Of a stretch of 64,000 bases of DNA, positions 8,057-17,098 are shown in pieces. The notes under the pieces were generated by a model. The model worked only from the letters and a program-made list of their open reading frames with translations. It ran no database searches and was not told the DNA's origin. Within the stretch, counting starts at the first letter, position 1, and every line of letters starts with the position of its first letter. The translations under genes were made by a program, and so were the position numbers. This DNA is from Oxalobacter sp. GTDB lineage: Bacteria; Pseudomonadota; Gammaproteobacteria; Burkholderiales; Burkholderiaceae_D. The DNA lies in contig QZKY01000014.1 in assembly GCA_003605115.1 (NCBI GenBank), positions 1-64,000 on the forward strand, given 5' to 3'.

Positions 8057-9409
8057 ATGGAATCGATTGTTCGCTTCGTCACCATCGTCAACGATATTGT
8101 CTGGGGTCCCCCCATGCTGGTGCTGATTCTCGGCACAGGGTTTTTTCTGCAAGTGCGCCTCAAGTTCATGCCGATTTTTCGCATTGGTACAGGCTTTGCC
8201 ATGATTTGGAAAGGTCGCCACACCGAAGCCGGCGCAAAGGGTGAAATCACGCCCTTTGCTGCCTTGATGACCGCGCTGGCGGCGACGGTTGGTACGGGCA
8301 ACATCGTTGGCGTGGCAACCGCCATCTCGATGGGTGGCCCCGGCGCCTTATTCTGGATGTGGATGACGGCGCTCGTTGGCATGGCTACCAAATATGCCGA
8401 AGTCGTACTCGCCGTGCACTACCGCGAAACGGATGACAAAGGTGAACAAGCTGGTGGCCCGATGTTCGCCATCAAAAACGGCCTTGGCAAGCACTGGCGC
8501 TGGCTCGGCACCTTGTTTGCGATCTTCGGTGGACTGGCTGGCTTTGGCATCGGCAACATGGTGCAGGCGAATGGTGTTGCGGATGTCTTGAAAGTGACCT
8601 TTGGCGTCAGCCCCTGGATTTCTGGCGTGGTGATGATGGTGTTAACCGGATTGGTACTGCTCGGCGGCATTCGCCGCATCGGCTCTGTCGCTGAAAAACT
8701 GGTGCCATTCATGTGCGTGGTTTACATCGTCGTTGCTTTCGTTATTTTTGCTTTGTATATAGATCGCATCCCTGACGCGCTTGCGCTCGTCTTCAGCCAC
8801 GCCTTCACGCCAGCCGCGGCCACGGGTGGGTTCTCCGGCGCGGCTGTCATGCTGGCGATGCGTTATGGCGTGGCGCGCGGCGTGTTCTCCAACGAAGCAG
8901 GCATGGGTACTGCCGGCATTGCGCAAGCAGCGGGGATGACGAAAAGTTCTGTCGAATCCGGCTTGATCGGGATGATGGGGACGTTCATCGATACCCTTAT
9001 CGTTTGCACCATGACCGGACTGGTGATCATTGTCACCGGGGTGTGGAGCAGCGGCGCAAACGGCGCTGCCTTGAGTTCCAGTGCTTTTGAAACGGCACTG
9101 CCCGGTTTTGGTCAATATATTCTGGCGATTTCGCTGGTGCTCTTTGCCTACACCACCATTCTCGGCTGGGCGTATTACGGCGAGAAATGCTGGGAGTATT
9201 TGGTTGGCTCAGCCGTTGAAATACCTTATCGCATACTGTGGACGATTTTCGTGATGGTCGGCGCTGTCACGCATCTGAACTTTGTGTGGTTGGTTGCGGA
9301 CACGCTCAACGCATTGATGGCGATTCCCAACTTGATTTCCTTGCTGCTGCTTTCCCCCGTGGTGGCGAGTTTGACGAAGACGTATTTTGAGAAGCACAAG
9401 CCTTCTTGA
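8057..9409 (+). CDS. Sodium:alanine/glycine symporter (AGCS family)
   Basis: 450 residues from the ATG at 8057, behind AAGG. Family signatures are GEITPFAALMTALAATVGTGNIVGVATAI near residue 65, GGPMFAIKNGLG, and RGVFSNEAGMGTAGIAQAA. About eleven membrane segments. Members import alanine or glycine with Na+. A TATAAT at 7938-7943 may be its -10. It stands alone, so no pathway partner is evident. Confidence 0.93.
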   Translation: MESIVRFVTIVNDIVWGPPMLVLILGTGFFLQVRLKFMPIFRIGTGFAMIWKGRHTEAGAKGEITPFAALMTALAATVGTGNIVGVATAISMGGPGALFWMWMTALVGMATKYAEVVLAVHYRETDDKGEQAGGPMFAIKNGLGKHWRWLGTLFAIFGGLAGFGIGNMVQANGVADVLKVTFGVSPWISGVVMMVLTGLVLLGGIRRIGSVAEKLVPFMCVVYIVVAFVIFALYIDRIPDALALVFSHAFTPAAATGGFSGAAVMLAMRYGVARGVFSNEAGMGTAGIAQAAGMTKSSVESGLIGMMGTFIDTLIVCTMTGLVIIVTGVWSSGANGAALSSSAFETALPGFGQYILAISLVLFAYTTILGWAYYGEKCWEYLVGSAVEIPYRILWTIFVMVGAVTHLNFVWLVADTLNALMAIPNLISLLLLSPVVASLTKTYFEKHKPS

Positions 9410-9420
9410 GTCATCCCAAT

Positions 9421-9452
9421 AAAAAACCGCCCCAGTCTAAGTTGGGGCGGTT
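9421..9452 (-). terminator. Terminator after the secreted coiled-coil gene
   Basis: AACCGCCCCA (9425-9434) and TGGGGCGGTT (9443-9452) form a 10-bp stem. The U-tract is on the minus-strand side, so it mainly ends the leftward gene at 9513. It may slow the rightward symporter transcript too. Confidence 0.8.
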
Positions 9453-9512
9453 GCTGGAAGTACCTCTGTTCGCGTCTACTCGTAAAACGGAGCGCGCCGA
9501 AACGATCCCGAC

Positions 9513-10955
9513 TTATTTACGTTTTGATTTGGACGAATGGTGTTTGCTCTCATGCGTTGGTTTCTTCGTCTGCGCCAACTCGTGGCTTGATACAGCGGGC
9601 GCCGCATGCGGTGCCGTCGTCTGCCCTGACGAAGCTCCCGACCCTGTGCACCCATAAGAGACACCAGCGCACAACTTCGTCGGAACGCCTGACAGTCCAT
9701 TCGGTGCCAATTCACTCATGCGTTTTTTGATGGCGCTTAAATCGATGATTTGACCACCGAAATGCAGCGACGGCGCGTCAGGTGAAAAATCAGGCATGTT
9801 GATAGCGAAATCAAACGGGAAGTGCACAATCGCAGTATTGATATTGCCGAAAACACCCTCGATCTTTGCCAGCTCTGGGATGCGCAAACTTTGGTTCAAG
9901 TGCAATCGTTTCTCGATGGCTGCCAACTCTTTCTCGCCTTGCCGCTTGATGGAATCGACCAGTTTGCCAACGCCAAATACCTTGGCGGCTTTCCATAAAG
10001 TCTTGCTGAGCGCGTGCTCAATGGCGTCTTCAATGGCCTTGCCGCCATTAAGAATCGTTTGCATGCTCACCTTGACTTCGTAGTGAGAAATTCTCACTGG
10101 GTTTTTCCAGGTTGGATCAGGATAAGGAAAGGAGGCGCCAAATTTTTTACCAAGTAGCGAGTGCAAATCACGCAAAGCCTCCGTCGACTCCTGAATACGC
10201 TTCACCAATGCTTCCACTTTGTCGCTGATGGCTTCGAGCGTCTCAAAATCCGCATCCAGTTTTTTGAGGGCTCCGATGTCCGGCGCATTCGTCAAAGCAA
10301 GTTTGACGACTTTGTCAAGATCTCTCACACCAGCATCCAATGTATCTGCCTTGCTGTCCGCAGCATGTTGCATACAGACCATTCTGTCCTGCACAGCATT
10401 GCTCACACAGGTCTGCGCAACGCTGGTGTAAGTGGGCATGGGTTCCGCAAAAATTTTCCGGAAGCGCTCGGCATCGGTGTCGATTTTCTGGATCTGCGTA
10501 TCGGCCTTTTCGATGCGCGGTTTGTAAGGTTCCACCGCATGTTCAACTTCTTCCGCTTTGGCGCGCGCCGCAGAAACTTCCTTGAGTGCCACATCGATTT
10601 GTTGCTTGGCTTTTTTGGCATCTGCCCGGAATTGCGGCACAGCTTGGGCCGTGTTCAGCAAGCTATCGAGTAACTTGAGTTCTGTCTCCAGTTTTTTCAA
10701 ATCGGATGCCAGAATGCCTGGCACTGCGAGCAACTTTTTCGTCGTCCAGAGTATTTTGTGAATGTCTTGCAGCCTCGTGTGCAGCGCCATCATGTCCTTG
10801 TTGAGCTGCGTGGCGTCCGCATCCAGACGGGCTAGGTTGGGAGATTTTTGGGGGGTGGCTGCCATCCCATCACGCATGATGCCTGTCGTCAAAACGACGG
10901 CCATCAACATGCAAACTACGAAAGATTTTTTTATGCCTTTTTCATTCATCGTCAT
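9513..10955 (-). CDS. Exported coiled-coil protein of unknown function
   Basis: 480 residues. An N-terminal signal peptide (KKSFVVCMLMAVVLTTGIM, probable cleavage after GMA) is followed by some 250 residues of Lys/Glu/Ala/Leu heptad-like sequence (for example ARAKAEEVEHAVEPYK), likely one or two long coiled coils. A compact C-terminal part follows (HFPFDFAINMPDFSPDAPSLHFG), then a Ser/His/Lys-rich tail (KHHSSKSKRK). Four Cys lie in pairs (CVSNAV...MVCMQ and LCAGVSYGC). No enzyme motif is seen and I do not recognise the family. The second Met (10949) is equally possible as start given AAGGGG. Single gene with its own terminator. Confidence 0.85.
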   Translation of the reverse strand: MTMNEKGIKKSFVVCMLMAVVLTTGIMRDGMAATPQKSPNLARLDADATQLNKDMMALHTRLQDIHKILWTTKKLLAVPGILASDLKKLETELKLLDSLLNTAQAVPQFRADAKKAKQQIDVALKEVSAARAKAEEVEHAVEPYKPRIEKADTQIQKIDTDAERFRKIFAEPMPTYTSVAQTCVSNAVQDRMVCMQHAADSKADTLDAGVRDLDKVVKLALTNAPDIGALKKLDADFETLEAISDKVEALVKRIQESTEALRDLHSLLGKKFGASFPYPDPTWKNPVRISHYEVKVSMQTILNGGKAIEDAIEHALSKTLWKAAKVFGVGKLVDSIKRQGEKELAAIEKRLHLNQSLRIPELAKIEGVFGNINTAIVHFPFDFAINMPDFSPDAPSLHFGGQIIDLSAIKKRMSELAPNGLSGVPTKLCAGVSYGCTGSGASSGQTTAPHAAPAVSSHELAQTKKPTHESKHHSSKSKRK

Positions 10956-11053
10956 CCCCTTCGAATGGTCATATCCAATTGGTGCACATCCTCGTGGATT
11001 CTACAGCGAAGAAGCGCCCTTTATGACAGCTTGACGGTTTTTTTGCCCGCAAT

Positions 11054-11171
11054 GACGCATCTTAGGCTTTGATTTCCGGCGCGTAGCGCTCAATCTTTGT
11101 CCCCGCCAGAGCCGCACCATGTCGCATCAAAACGCTTATTTCCTTGTGACTAAGCTTTTTTAAGATGCGTC
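11054..11171. repeat. 11-bp perfect inverted repeat bounding about 118 bp
   Basis: GACGCATCTTA (11054-11064) and TAAGATGCGTC (11161-11171) are perfect reverse complements with 96 bp between, inside the 530-bp non-coding stretch 10956-11486. No reading frame explains it. It could be a small mobile palindrome, a structured RNA or a pair of protein sites. Confidence 0.55.
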
Positions 11172-11271
11172 GGCATAGAAAAACACCACCATCCTCCAAC
11201 CTTTTCCACACACCGCCTGCGCGTGATTGCTTGTCATTTTTACGCCATAAAAACCTGCAACGCCAATGATT

Positions 11272-11350
11272 CCTTGACCCGAGTTGTCAAGGTGCTCACT
11301 TTTTTCTTACGCAAAATCCCTTCGCATCCGGTCTCCCGCGTGAGCACCTT
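11272..11350 (+). promoter_or_regulatory. Two mutually exclusive hairpins upstream of a small secreted protein gene
   Basis: CCTTGAC (11272-11278) pairs with GTCAAGG (11286-11292). Overlapping it, AAGGTGCTCAC (11289-11299) pairs perfectly with GTGAGCACCTT (11340-11350). Both cannot form at once. TTTTTT follows the shorter one by 8 nt. This is the layout of an attenuator or RNA switch, but the distance to the gene (11487) is about 135 nt. Confidence 0.4.
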
Positions 11351-11486
11351 TTCGCGCCTTCATAAGAATGCGTCGATTTATAACAAATGTAATACTTTGT
11401 TTCCCCTTCTCTTGCGAAATCCATTCCTCCCTATAGTGCAGACAAAGGTCAAACAAAACGTTTCACATCCCGCACAGGAGATCATT

Positions 11487-11798
11487 ATGAAACTCGCTAA
11501 AAAAATCATTGCTGTCACCGTTATTTCCACCGCCGCGTTTGGCGTCTCCGGCAAGGCGTCTGCCCACAGCGGCGCCGCAATCGCCGCCATTGCTGTTGGC
11601 GGCTTAATTGTTGGCTCCGCGCTGTCCGCTCATGCAGCTCCGGCACCTGTCGTCCAGCCTGCCCCTGTGGTTTACGCGCCCCAACCCGTTTATTACACTG
11701 CCCCGGTTTACTACCGTGGCGCGCCGTCTGTGCATTACCGCCACCATCCACGCCATTACAGCGGCTATTACCATCGCGATCACGGATATCACCGTTAA
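11487..11798 (+). CDS. Small exported Pro/Tyr/His-rich protein
   Basis: 103 residues from the ATG at 11487, behind AGGAG. Signal peptide MKLAKKIIAVTVISTAAFGV with cleavage near KASA. Next comes a Gly/Ala-rich hydrophobic stretch (AAIAAIAVGGLIVGSAL) that could be a second membrane-associating helix. A Pro/Val/Tyr repeat follows (APVVQPAPVVY, QPVYYTAPVYY), then a His/Tyr/Arg-rich tail (HYRHHPRHYSGYYHRDHGYHR, broken here only by length). Such proteins are common in Betaproteobacteria and mostly uncharacterised; the tail could bind metal. Confidence 0.8.
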   Translation: MKLAKKIIAVTVISTAAFGVSGKASAHSGAAIAAIAVGGLIVGSALSAHAAPAPVVQPAPVVYAPQPVYYTAPVYYRGAPSVHYRHHPRHYSGYYHRDHGYHR

Positions 11799-12042
11799 GA
11801 TTCTTTCAGCCCGCCCTTCCGCGCCGCAGTTCACCTTTTTTACCCTGCTCTCCTTCGGGGTTCTTCGCTGGAGGCGGTGATGTGAAAGGAATCATGCCTC
11901 CTTTCGCTTTGCCGTTCTCCCAGCGCCTTCCCCCATCCCGCAATTTGCTTAATTCACGGGCAAAATACAGCGCGAGAGTCTTCTCTCGTCTTATAATTCA
12001 CGCATATCCGATTTAACCTTGTTGTTTTGAAAGCCTATCTAT

Positions 12043-12225
12043 ATGCCAACCATCAATGTTCAACTTTTTGAGGGTCGCACTGTCGAACAAAAGCGTGCGT
12101 TTGTTAAAGCCATTACAGAAGCGACCTGCACCACATTAAATGTCAGCCCTGACAGCGTGGAAATCATCATGCAGGAAGTGAAGCGTGAAAATTGGGCAAC
12201 CGCCGGAAAATTGTGGAGCGATTAG
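12043..12225 (+). CDS. 4-oxalocrotonate tautomerase family protein
   Basis: 60 residues, the usual size. After removal of Met the catalytic Pro1 is exposed (MPTINVQLFEGRT), and the hydrophobic core VEIIMQEVKRENWATAG fits the family. Members catalyse keto-enol tautomerisation through Pro1. No aromatic catabolic genes are nearby, so the physiological substrate is unknown. Confidence 0.9.
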   Translation: MPTINVQLFEGRTVEQKRAFVKAITEATCTTLNVSPDSVEIIMQEVKRENWATAGKLWSD

Positions 12226-12332
12226 CCAAAACGCAAATCGCGGTATCATGGCGCACGGCTGGAGCAGTGCCCGGGAGGCGCCTGGATATTTCGCCCTTAT
12301 TTCATAAGTAATTAACTTCGTTGCGATCCACT

Positions 12333-13991
12333 ATGCAAGACTCTTACGCTCTTCAAGGTCTGGATTCCCGTCCGGAAGCCCATTACGGGATTTCGATCGA
12401 CATGCCCACCGTCATCGTCAAGGCAGCCAAAGCGCTTTTTGCCCAGGCTGAATGGGTGCAAGCCATTCCCAATCACCTGCTCCTGCGCGACGACAACCAG
12501 ATCAGCGTTTACTTTTACGAACTCGATGAAGAAGCCAGAAACTGGGTTTACGACCAGATGCTTGCGATCGGACATAAATCCTCCGCCAACCAACTGGCCG
12601 CCCTGCGTGAAGCCGAAAAAGATCCCAGCAGTGCCATCATCACGGATCTTGCCGTTTTCGCGCAGGCGCTCACTGCTTTCGTCAAACGCGACCCGATTGA
12701 TGGCTGGATATATGCCATCGGTGAAGATGGCGAATCGCTTCCCTGGCTGGTACGCAATATCTCGCTTGAGGAAATGTCCAACGGTCGCGAATGCGTGATG
12801 ATGGCGCTCACGGCCAATTCGGTAGCGATGAATAATAACGATTATTCGAAACCGAATGACAGAACCTACTTCTTCATGTCCGATGATCTCAAGCGCGGAA
12901 CCGTGGCTGAAATCCTGGCGCTCAAGGGCTTCATGAAGGAAACCCCGACCCTGAAACATGCCTACGTGGAATCGCTTGCGCGTTTCATGCGCTTTACACC
13001 ACAAGTCAACGAGCAATTCATCGCGCGCGGACACGCTTTGGAAGTCAACCTCGCACAGCAGTATCACAACCCCGAACGTCTTCGCCTTTCTGCACCGATG
13101 CGGGTAGTCAATGACGAGGCGATGGTTAATCGCAAGTTTTTTACAAGAACCGACTCGCCTTTCTGGAAATATCAAGGGCGCGATTTTTCTGCGATCCCCA
13201 TCCACCCCATGATTCTGTGTTTTAACCTGGAAACCCACTCGAGCATGTGGGTGCACGTGGACAATCTCACGGAGTACACATACGATCCTGGTTTGCGCGA
13301 AAAACTGATTTTGCCGCCTCATCACCGCGACTTGATCGATATTCTGACGCAAGACATGGATGTGCTGATGGAAGACATCATTGCGGGCAAATCCGGCGGC
13401 ACCACCATTCTGTGCAAAGGCGCGCCGGGGCTGGGCAAAACGCTAACGGCGGAAGTGTACGCCGAAGTCGTCGGCAGACCGCTTTACCGCGTTCACTCTG
13501 GTCAGTTGGGTATCAATTCGGCAGAAGTGGAAAAGAATCTCGAAACCATACTCAAGCGCGCGCAACGCTGGGGCGCTGTCTTGCTGATTGATGAGGCTGA
13601 CGTATATATCCGCACGCGTGGCAACGACATTGATCATAACGCCGTGGTCGCTTCATTCCTGCGCACATTGGAATACTTTCACGGTCTGTTATTCATGACC
13701 ACCAACCGCACGCAGGATGTGGACGACGCCATTGCCTCGCGCTGCATCGCTACCATTGTGTATGAAGCGCCTGCCGCCGAAGACGCCAAACGTATCTGGC
13801 GTGTGCTCTCCACGCAATTTGAATTCCCGCTTGAAGATCAACTGGTCGATGAGCTGGTGGGTCATTTCACCGCTGTCTCAGGACGCGACATCAAGGAACT
13901 GCTGAAGCTGACTGCCAAATGGTGTCGTCGAAAAGAAGTGCCGCCTTCCCTGGACGTCTTCCGTTCTTGCGCACAATTCCGCGGACTCTAA
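12333..13991 (+). CDS. AAA-family ATPase of unknown client
   Basis: 552 residues from the ATG at 12333 (an upstream in-frame TTG at 12321 is possible). The first ~330 residues show no motif I know. The C-terminal part is an AAA module with Walker A GAPGLGKTL (about residue 365), Walker B VLLIDEADVYI (about 418), a sensor region FMTTNRTQDVDDAIASRC and a helical lid containing VSGRDIKELLKL. The DDAIASRC arginine-finger pattern agrees with classical AAA remodelling ATPases. Followed directly by its own terminator, so a single-gene unit. Role unknown; remodelling of a protein complex is the family norm. Confidence 0.9.
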   Translation: MQDSYALQGLDSRPEAHYGISIDMPTVIVKAAKALFAQAEWVQAIPNHLLLRDDNQISVYFYELDEEARNWVYDQMLAIGHKSSANQLAALREAEKDPSSAIITDLAVFAQALTAFVKRDPIDGWIYAIGEDGESLPWLVRNISLEEMSNGRECVMMALTANSVAMNNNDYSKPNDRTYFFMSDDLKRGTVAEILALKGFMKETPTLKHAYVESLARFMRFTPQVNEQFIARGHALEVNLAQQYHNPERLRLSAPMRVVNDEAMVNRKFFTRTDSPFWKYQGRDFSAIPIHPMILCFNLETHSSMWVHVDNLTEYTYDPGLREKLILPPHHRDLIDILTQDMDVLMEDIIAGKSGGTTILCKGAPGLGKTLTAEVYAEVVGRPLYRVHSGQLGINSAEVEKNLETILKRAQRWGAVLLIDEADVYIRTRGNDIDHNAVVASFLRTLEYFHGLLFMTTNRTQDVDDAIASRCIATIVYEAPAAEDAKRIWRVLSTQFEFPLEDQLVDELVGHFTAVSGRDIKELLKLTAKWCRRKEVPPSLDVFRSCAQFRGL

Positions 13992-13999
13992 ACAATGTC

Positions 14000-14024
14000 G
14001 TCGCCAACACGGCGGCATTTTTTT
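14000..14024 (+). terminator. Intrinsic terminator of the AAA ATPase gene
   Basis: GTCGCC (14000-14005), loop AACAC, GGCGGC (14011-14016) with one G-T pair, then ATTTTTTT. It starts 9 nt after the stop codon. Confidence 0.75.
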
Positions 14025-14032
14025 GTGTTTTC

Positions 14033-14548
14033 CTATTGCGCTTTTTTAGGCAAAGACTTCGCTGGCACGTCCTGCAAAAACTTCAATAGGGTTTGAAGAA
14101 CGTGAACAATCGTTTGTTGACGCACCGCTTGCCTGTCGCCAGAAAAAACATTGCGGTCACTGTACATTCTGTTATTGGCAGCGCAGGCAATGCACACCGT
14201 CCCCACGGGCTTGCCCGGCACCGCACCTGTTGGGCCAGCAATGCCGGTCGTTGCAATCGCAACGTCGGCTTGTGTGTTGGCCAGCGCACCGCTCGCCATC
14301 GCTGAAGCAATCTCTTCGCTCACGGCACCATATTTGGCAATTTCGGCTGCGACAACACTCAGCATCTCAGTTTTGCATGCGTTTGAATAAGCAATAAATC
14401 CGCCATCAAACCACTCGGATGATCCGGGGATCTCAGTAATGGCTTGCGCCACACCGCCACCAGTGCAGGATTCCGCCGTAGCAAGCATCAGACCTTTTTC
14501 GCGCAATGTTTTCCCAACCTGGGTCGCCAAATCGAGGATGTCGTGCAT
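14033..14548 (-). CDS. pncC: Nicotinamide-nucleotide amidohydrolase (CinA C-terminal family)
   Basis: 171 residues. The start at 14548 is fixed by an ideal AAAGGAGGTGAC ribosome site. Family marks are LATAESCTGGGVAQAIT (catalytic Ser), WFDGGFIAYSNACKTEML, GVASAMASGAL-type helix and ATTGIAGPTG. PncC hydrolyses NMN to nicotinate mononucleotide in NAD salvage. It is the last gene of a thiL-pgpA-pncC operon, 32 nt after pgpA. The N-terminal CinA domain is absent, as in E. coli PncC. Confidence 0.93.
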   Translation of the reverse strand: MHDILDLATQVGKTLREKGLMLATAESCTGGGVAQAITEIPGSSEWFDGGFIAYSNACKTEMLSVVAAEIAKYGAVSEEIASAMASGALANTQADVAIATTGIAGPTGAVPGKPVGTVCIACAANNRMYSDRNVFSGDRQAVRQQTIVHVLQTLLKFLQDVPAKSLPKKAQ

Positions 14549-14580
14549 GTCACCTCCTTTTAAACACTTAGCTTGCGAGT

Positions 14581-15114
14581 TTAGTTTGCCAGTGTGCGCC
14601 AAAACGCCATGATGAGAAGCGTGTAGAACGCAGCAAGAATGTCATCCCACATCACACCGAAGCCGCCTTTGAGTTGCTGATCGAAGTAGCGAATGGGCGG
14701 TGGCTTCACCATGTCAAAAAAACGGAACAGAATAAACGCAACAAACTGTTCTATCGCGCCTGCTGGCGTCACAAACAGCAACACCAGCCAGAATGCCACC
14801 ATCTCATCCCACACCATGCTGCCGTGATCGGGTTTGCCCATGTCGCGACCAGTACGCTCGCACGCCCAAACCCCGATCAAAAAACCTGCCCCGATAATGA
14901 TATGCCACACCAGCGGCGTAAATATCTCCGGCCACAAGGTGAGCAGAAAATAATGCATCCCCCAGGCGATCAAGGTGCCCATCGTGCCGGGCATGATGGC
15001 GAGCATGCCACCACCGAATCCCAAAGCAATGAAATGCGCCGGATGGGAAAACAAAAAACGAAACGTGGGGACAAGCACCGTGTTGTCACCGCCTTCTATT
15101 TTGATGGTCGTCAT
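14581..15114 (-). CDS. pgpA: Phosphatidylglycerophosphatase A
   Basis: 177 residues, membrane protein that removes the terminal phosphate from phosphatidylglycerol phosphate. Motifs are HFIALGFGGGMLAIMPGTMGTL and CERTGRDMGKPDHGSMVWDEMVAFW, plus FRFFDMVKPPPIRYFD and the C-terminal GFGVMWDDILAAFYT, all classical for PgpA. Its ATG overlaps the thiL stop by 4 nt, indicating translational coupling. Confidence 0.96.
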   Translation of the reverse strand: MTTIKIEGGDNTVLVPTFRFLFSHPAHFIALGFGGGMLAIMPGTMGTLIAWGMHYFLLTLWPEIFTPLVWHIIIGAGFLIGVWACERTGRDMGKPDHGSMVWDEMVAFWLVLLFVTPAGAIEQFVAFILFRFFDMVKPPPIRYFDQQLKGGFGVMWDDILAAFYTLLIMAFWRTLAN

Positions 15115-16070
15115 TTTTTATTGAAATGATCAAAGGAAATCGCGTCGATGCCCACCGGTTCACCATGCGCATCGACCAAGCGCACCCCGGCAACCGCTTC
15201 GATAGCTCCCACGCGTGTTACTGGCACGTTCGAACGTTTGCCTGCATTCTCCACTTCACTGCGCTTTTCGGGGGGTGCCGTAAAACACAGTTCATAATCG
15301 TCGCCCCCCGCCAGCGCAAAGCGTCGACGCAAATCTTGCGACTGTGCTGCCAACATTGCTCCCGCCGGCAGCGCATCCACATCCAGCCTTGCCCCTTTGG
15401 CGGAGCGCTTCAGAATATGGCCGAGGTCACCGATCAAGCCATCCGAGATATCGATTGCTGCGCGTGCGATGCCGCGCAAGGCCATGCCGAGTGCCACGCG
15501 CGGTGTTGGCAGATGCAGGCGATTCGCCGCATTCAGATGCGTTGCTTCATCGAGGGACATTTCCTTCAAATAAGCTGCCAGTCCCAGCCGCGCATCGCCG
15601 AGCGTACCGGACACCCAGATATCGTCGCCGACTTGCGCGGCATCGCGCCGCAAGGCTTGGCCAATCGGCACTTCGCCAAACACCGTCACGCAAATGTTCA
15701 AGGAGCCACGCGTCGTGTCACCACCAATGAGCTCGCATCCATGCTGATCCGCCAATGCGAAAAACCCTTCTGAAAATGCTTTCAACCAAGTCTCATCGGG
15801 TGCGGGCAAAGCCAAGGCCATTGTGCAGGCAAACGGTTTCGCCCCCATCGCCGCCAGATCGGAAAGATTCACTGCCAGACTTTTGTGTCCGAGCATTCTC
15901 GGATCGGCATCCGCAAAGAAATGCGTGCCTGACACCAGCATGTCGCAGGAAATGGCGATGTGCATGCCGGGCGCGGGTGTCATCAGGGCACAATCGTCAC
16001 CGACGCCCAGCGTCACATTAGGCGTCGGGCGCGTGAAATATTTGGCGATCAAATCGAATTCTGAAAGCAT
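15111..16070 (-). CDS. thiL: Thiamine-monophosphate kinase
   Basis: 319 residues. Phosphorylates thiamine monophosphate to the diphosphate. Conserved parts include SEFDLIAKYF at the N-terminus, LGVGDDCAL, the Mg-ATP loop around DMLVSGTHF, NLSDLAAMGAKP, GGDTTRG, DISDGL and ALAGGDDYELCF. First gene of the thiL-pgpA-pncC unit. Thiamine diphosphate is also the cofactor of the oxalyl-CoA decarboxylase and phosphoketolase in this window. Confidence 0.97.
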   Translation of the reverse strand: MLSEFDLIAKYFTRPTPNVTLGVGDDCALMTPAPGMHIAISCDMLVSGTHFFADADPRMLGHKSLAVNLSDLAAMGAKPFACTMALALPAPDETWLKAFSEGFFALADQHGCELIGGDTTRGSLNICVTVFGEVPIGQALRRDAAQVGDDIWVSGTLGDARLGLAAYLKEMSLDEATHLNAANRLHLPTPRVALGMALRGIARAAIDISDGLIGDLGHILKRSAKGARLDVDALPAGAMLAAQSQDLRRRFALAGGDDYELCFTAPPEKRSEVENAGKRSNVPVTRVGAIEAVAGVRLVDAHGEPVGIDAISFDHFNKK

Positions 16071-16116
16071 GGAATCATTCTACGTGAAATTATGCTGCCA
16101 TTTAGAATTTGCCTGG

Positions 16117-16153
16117 CGAAAAAAAACCTGCCGGGCTGTTGCACGGCAGGTTT
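16117..16153 (-). terminator. Terminator after sucD
   Basis: AAACCTGCC and GGCAGGTTT (about 16125-16133 and 16145-16153) form a stem. On the minus strand it is followed by a T-run (complement of 16119-16126). Lies about 60 nt past the sucD stop. Confidence 0.85.
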
Positions 16154-16214
16154 AATGTTGAAACACTGCGGAACCACGTCGTGCCAAGCAGACACGGTTC
16201 CCAGCTGATGATAA

Positions 16215-17096
16215 TTACTTCTTCCAAGCCGCCATCAAAGTCTTGGCCATTTCGCCCGGGTTACGCGCCACCATGATGCCGCATGCTTCCATGACAGCAA
16301 TCTTTTCTTGCGCCGTGCCCTTGCCGCCGGAAATAATCGCACCGGCGTGACCCATGCGTTTGCCTTCCGGAGCCGTTGCACCCGCGATGAAGCCAACCAC
16401 TGGCTTCTTCATGTTGGCTTTGACCCATTCGGCTGCGGTTTCTTCGTCGTTACCGCCGATTTCACCGACCATGATCACGGCTTCGGTTTGCGGATCGTCG
16501 TTGAACATCTTGAGCACGTCAATGTGCTTTAAGCCGTTCACGGGATCGCCACCCACGCCGACCACCGTTGACGTGCCCACGCCCAGCGCACCCAATTGAC
16601 CCGCTGCTTCATAGGTCAGCGTACCGGACTTGGAAACCACACCAATCGGACCCTTCTTGAAAATGTGACCCGGCATAATGCCGATTTTGATTTCGTCAGA
16701 AGTGATGATGCCAGGGCAGTTCGGCCCAAGCAAAATGGTCTTCTTGCCTTGCATCTTGTGGCGGGTACGAATCATGTCGCGCACCGGAATGCCTTCGGTA
16801 ATGCAGATGACCATTTCCATGCCAGCGTCAACCGCTTCGTCAATGGCTGCAGCAGCGAACGGCGGCGGAACATAAATGACGGAAACGTTCGCACCCGTTT
16901 GCGCTTTGGCTTCTGCGACATTATTAAATACCGGCATATCCAGGAAGGTGGTGCCACCTTTTTTCGGGGTCACACCGCCGACATAGCACTGCTTGCCGAA
17001 CGCATAAGCTTGCGACATTTCAGCATGGAAAGCACCTGTCTTGCCGGTGATGCCCTGCACAATGACGCGGGTATTTTTATTGATGAGAATAGACAT
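16215..17096 (-). CDS. sucD: Succinyl-CoA synthetase alpha subunit
   Basis: 293 residues. The N-terminal CoA-binding domain has [19 protein letters not shown] and [25 protein letters not shown] follow, and [18 protein letters not shown] holds the phospho-histidine. With SucC it makes succinate and ATP (or GTP) from succinyl-CoA, reversibly. Starts 2 nt after the sucC stop, the normal sucCD arrangement. Confidence 0.98.
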   Translation of the reverse strand: MSILINKNTRVIVQGITGKTGAFHAEMSQAYAFGKQCYVGGVTPKKGGTTFLDMPVFNNVAEAKAQTGANVSVIYVPPPFAAAAIDEAVDAGMEMVICITEGIPVRDMIRTRHKMQGKKTILLGPNCPGIITSDEIKIGIMPGHIFKKGPIGVVSKSGTLTYEAAGQLGALGVGTSTVVGVGGDPVNGLKHIDVLKMFNDDPQTEAVIMVGEIGGNDEETAAEWVKANMKKPVVGFIAGATAPEGKRMGHAGAIISGGKGTAQEKIAVMEACGIMVARNPGEMAKTLMAAWKK

Positions 17097-17098
17097 GA

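Noticed and set aside
11881-11905. Weak hairpin GAAAGGA/TCCTTTC as terminator of the small secreted protein gene
   Set aside because: AT-rich 7-bp stem and no proper U-tract; 11799-12042 shows no convincing terminator.
12321-13352. Minus-strand 346-codon frame opposite the AAA ATPase
   Set aside because: No family motif; shadow of a gene with intact Walker A and B.
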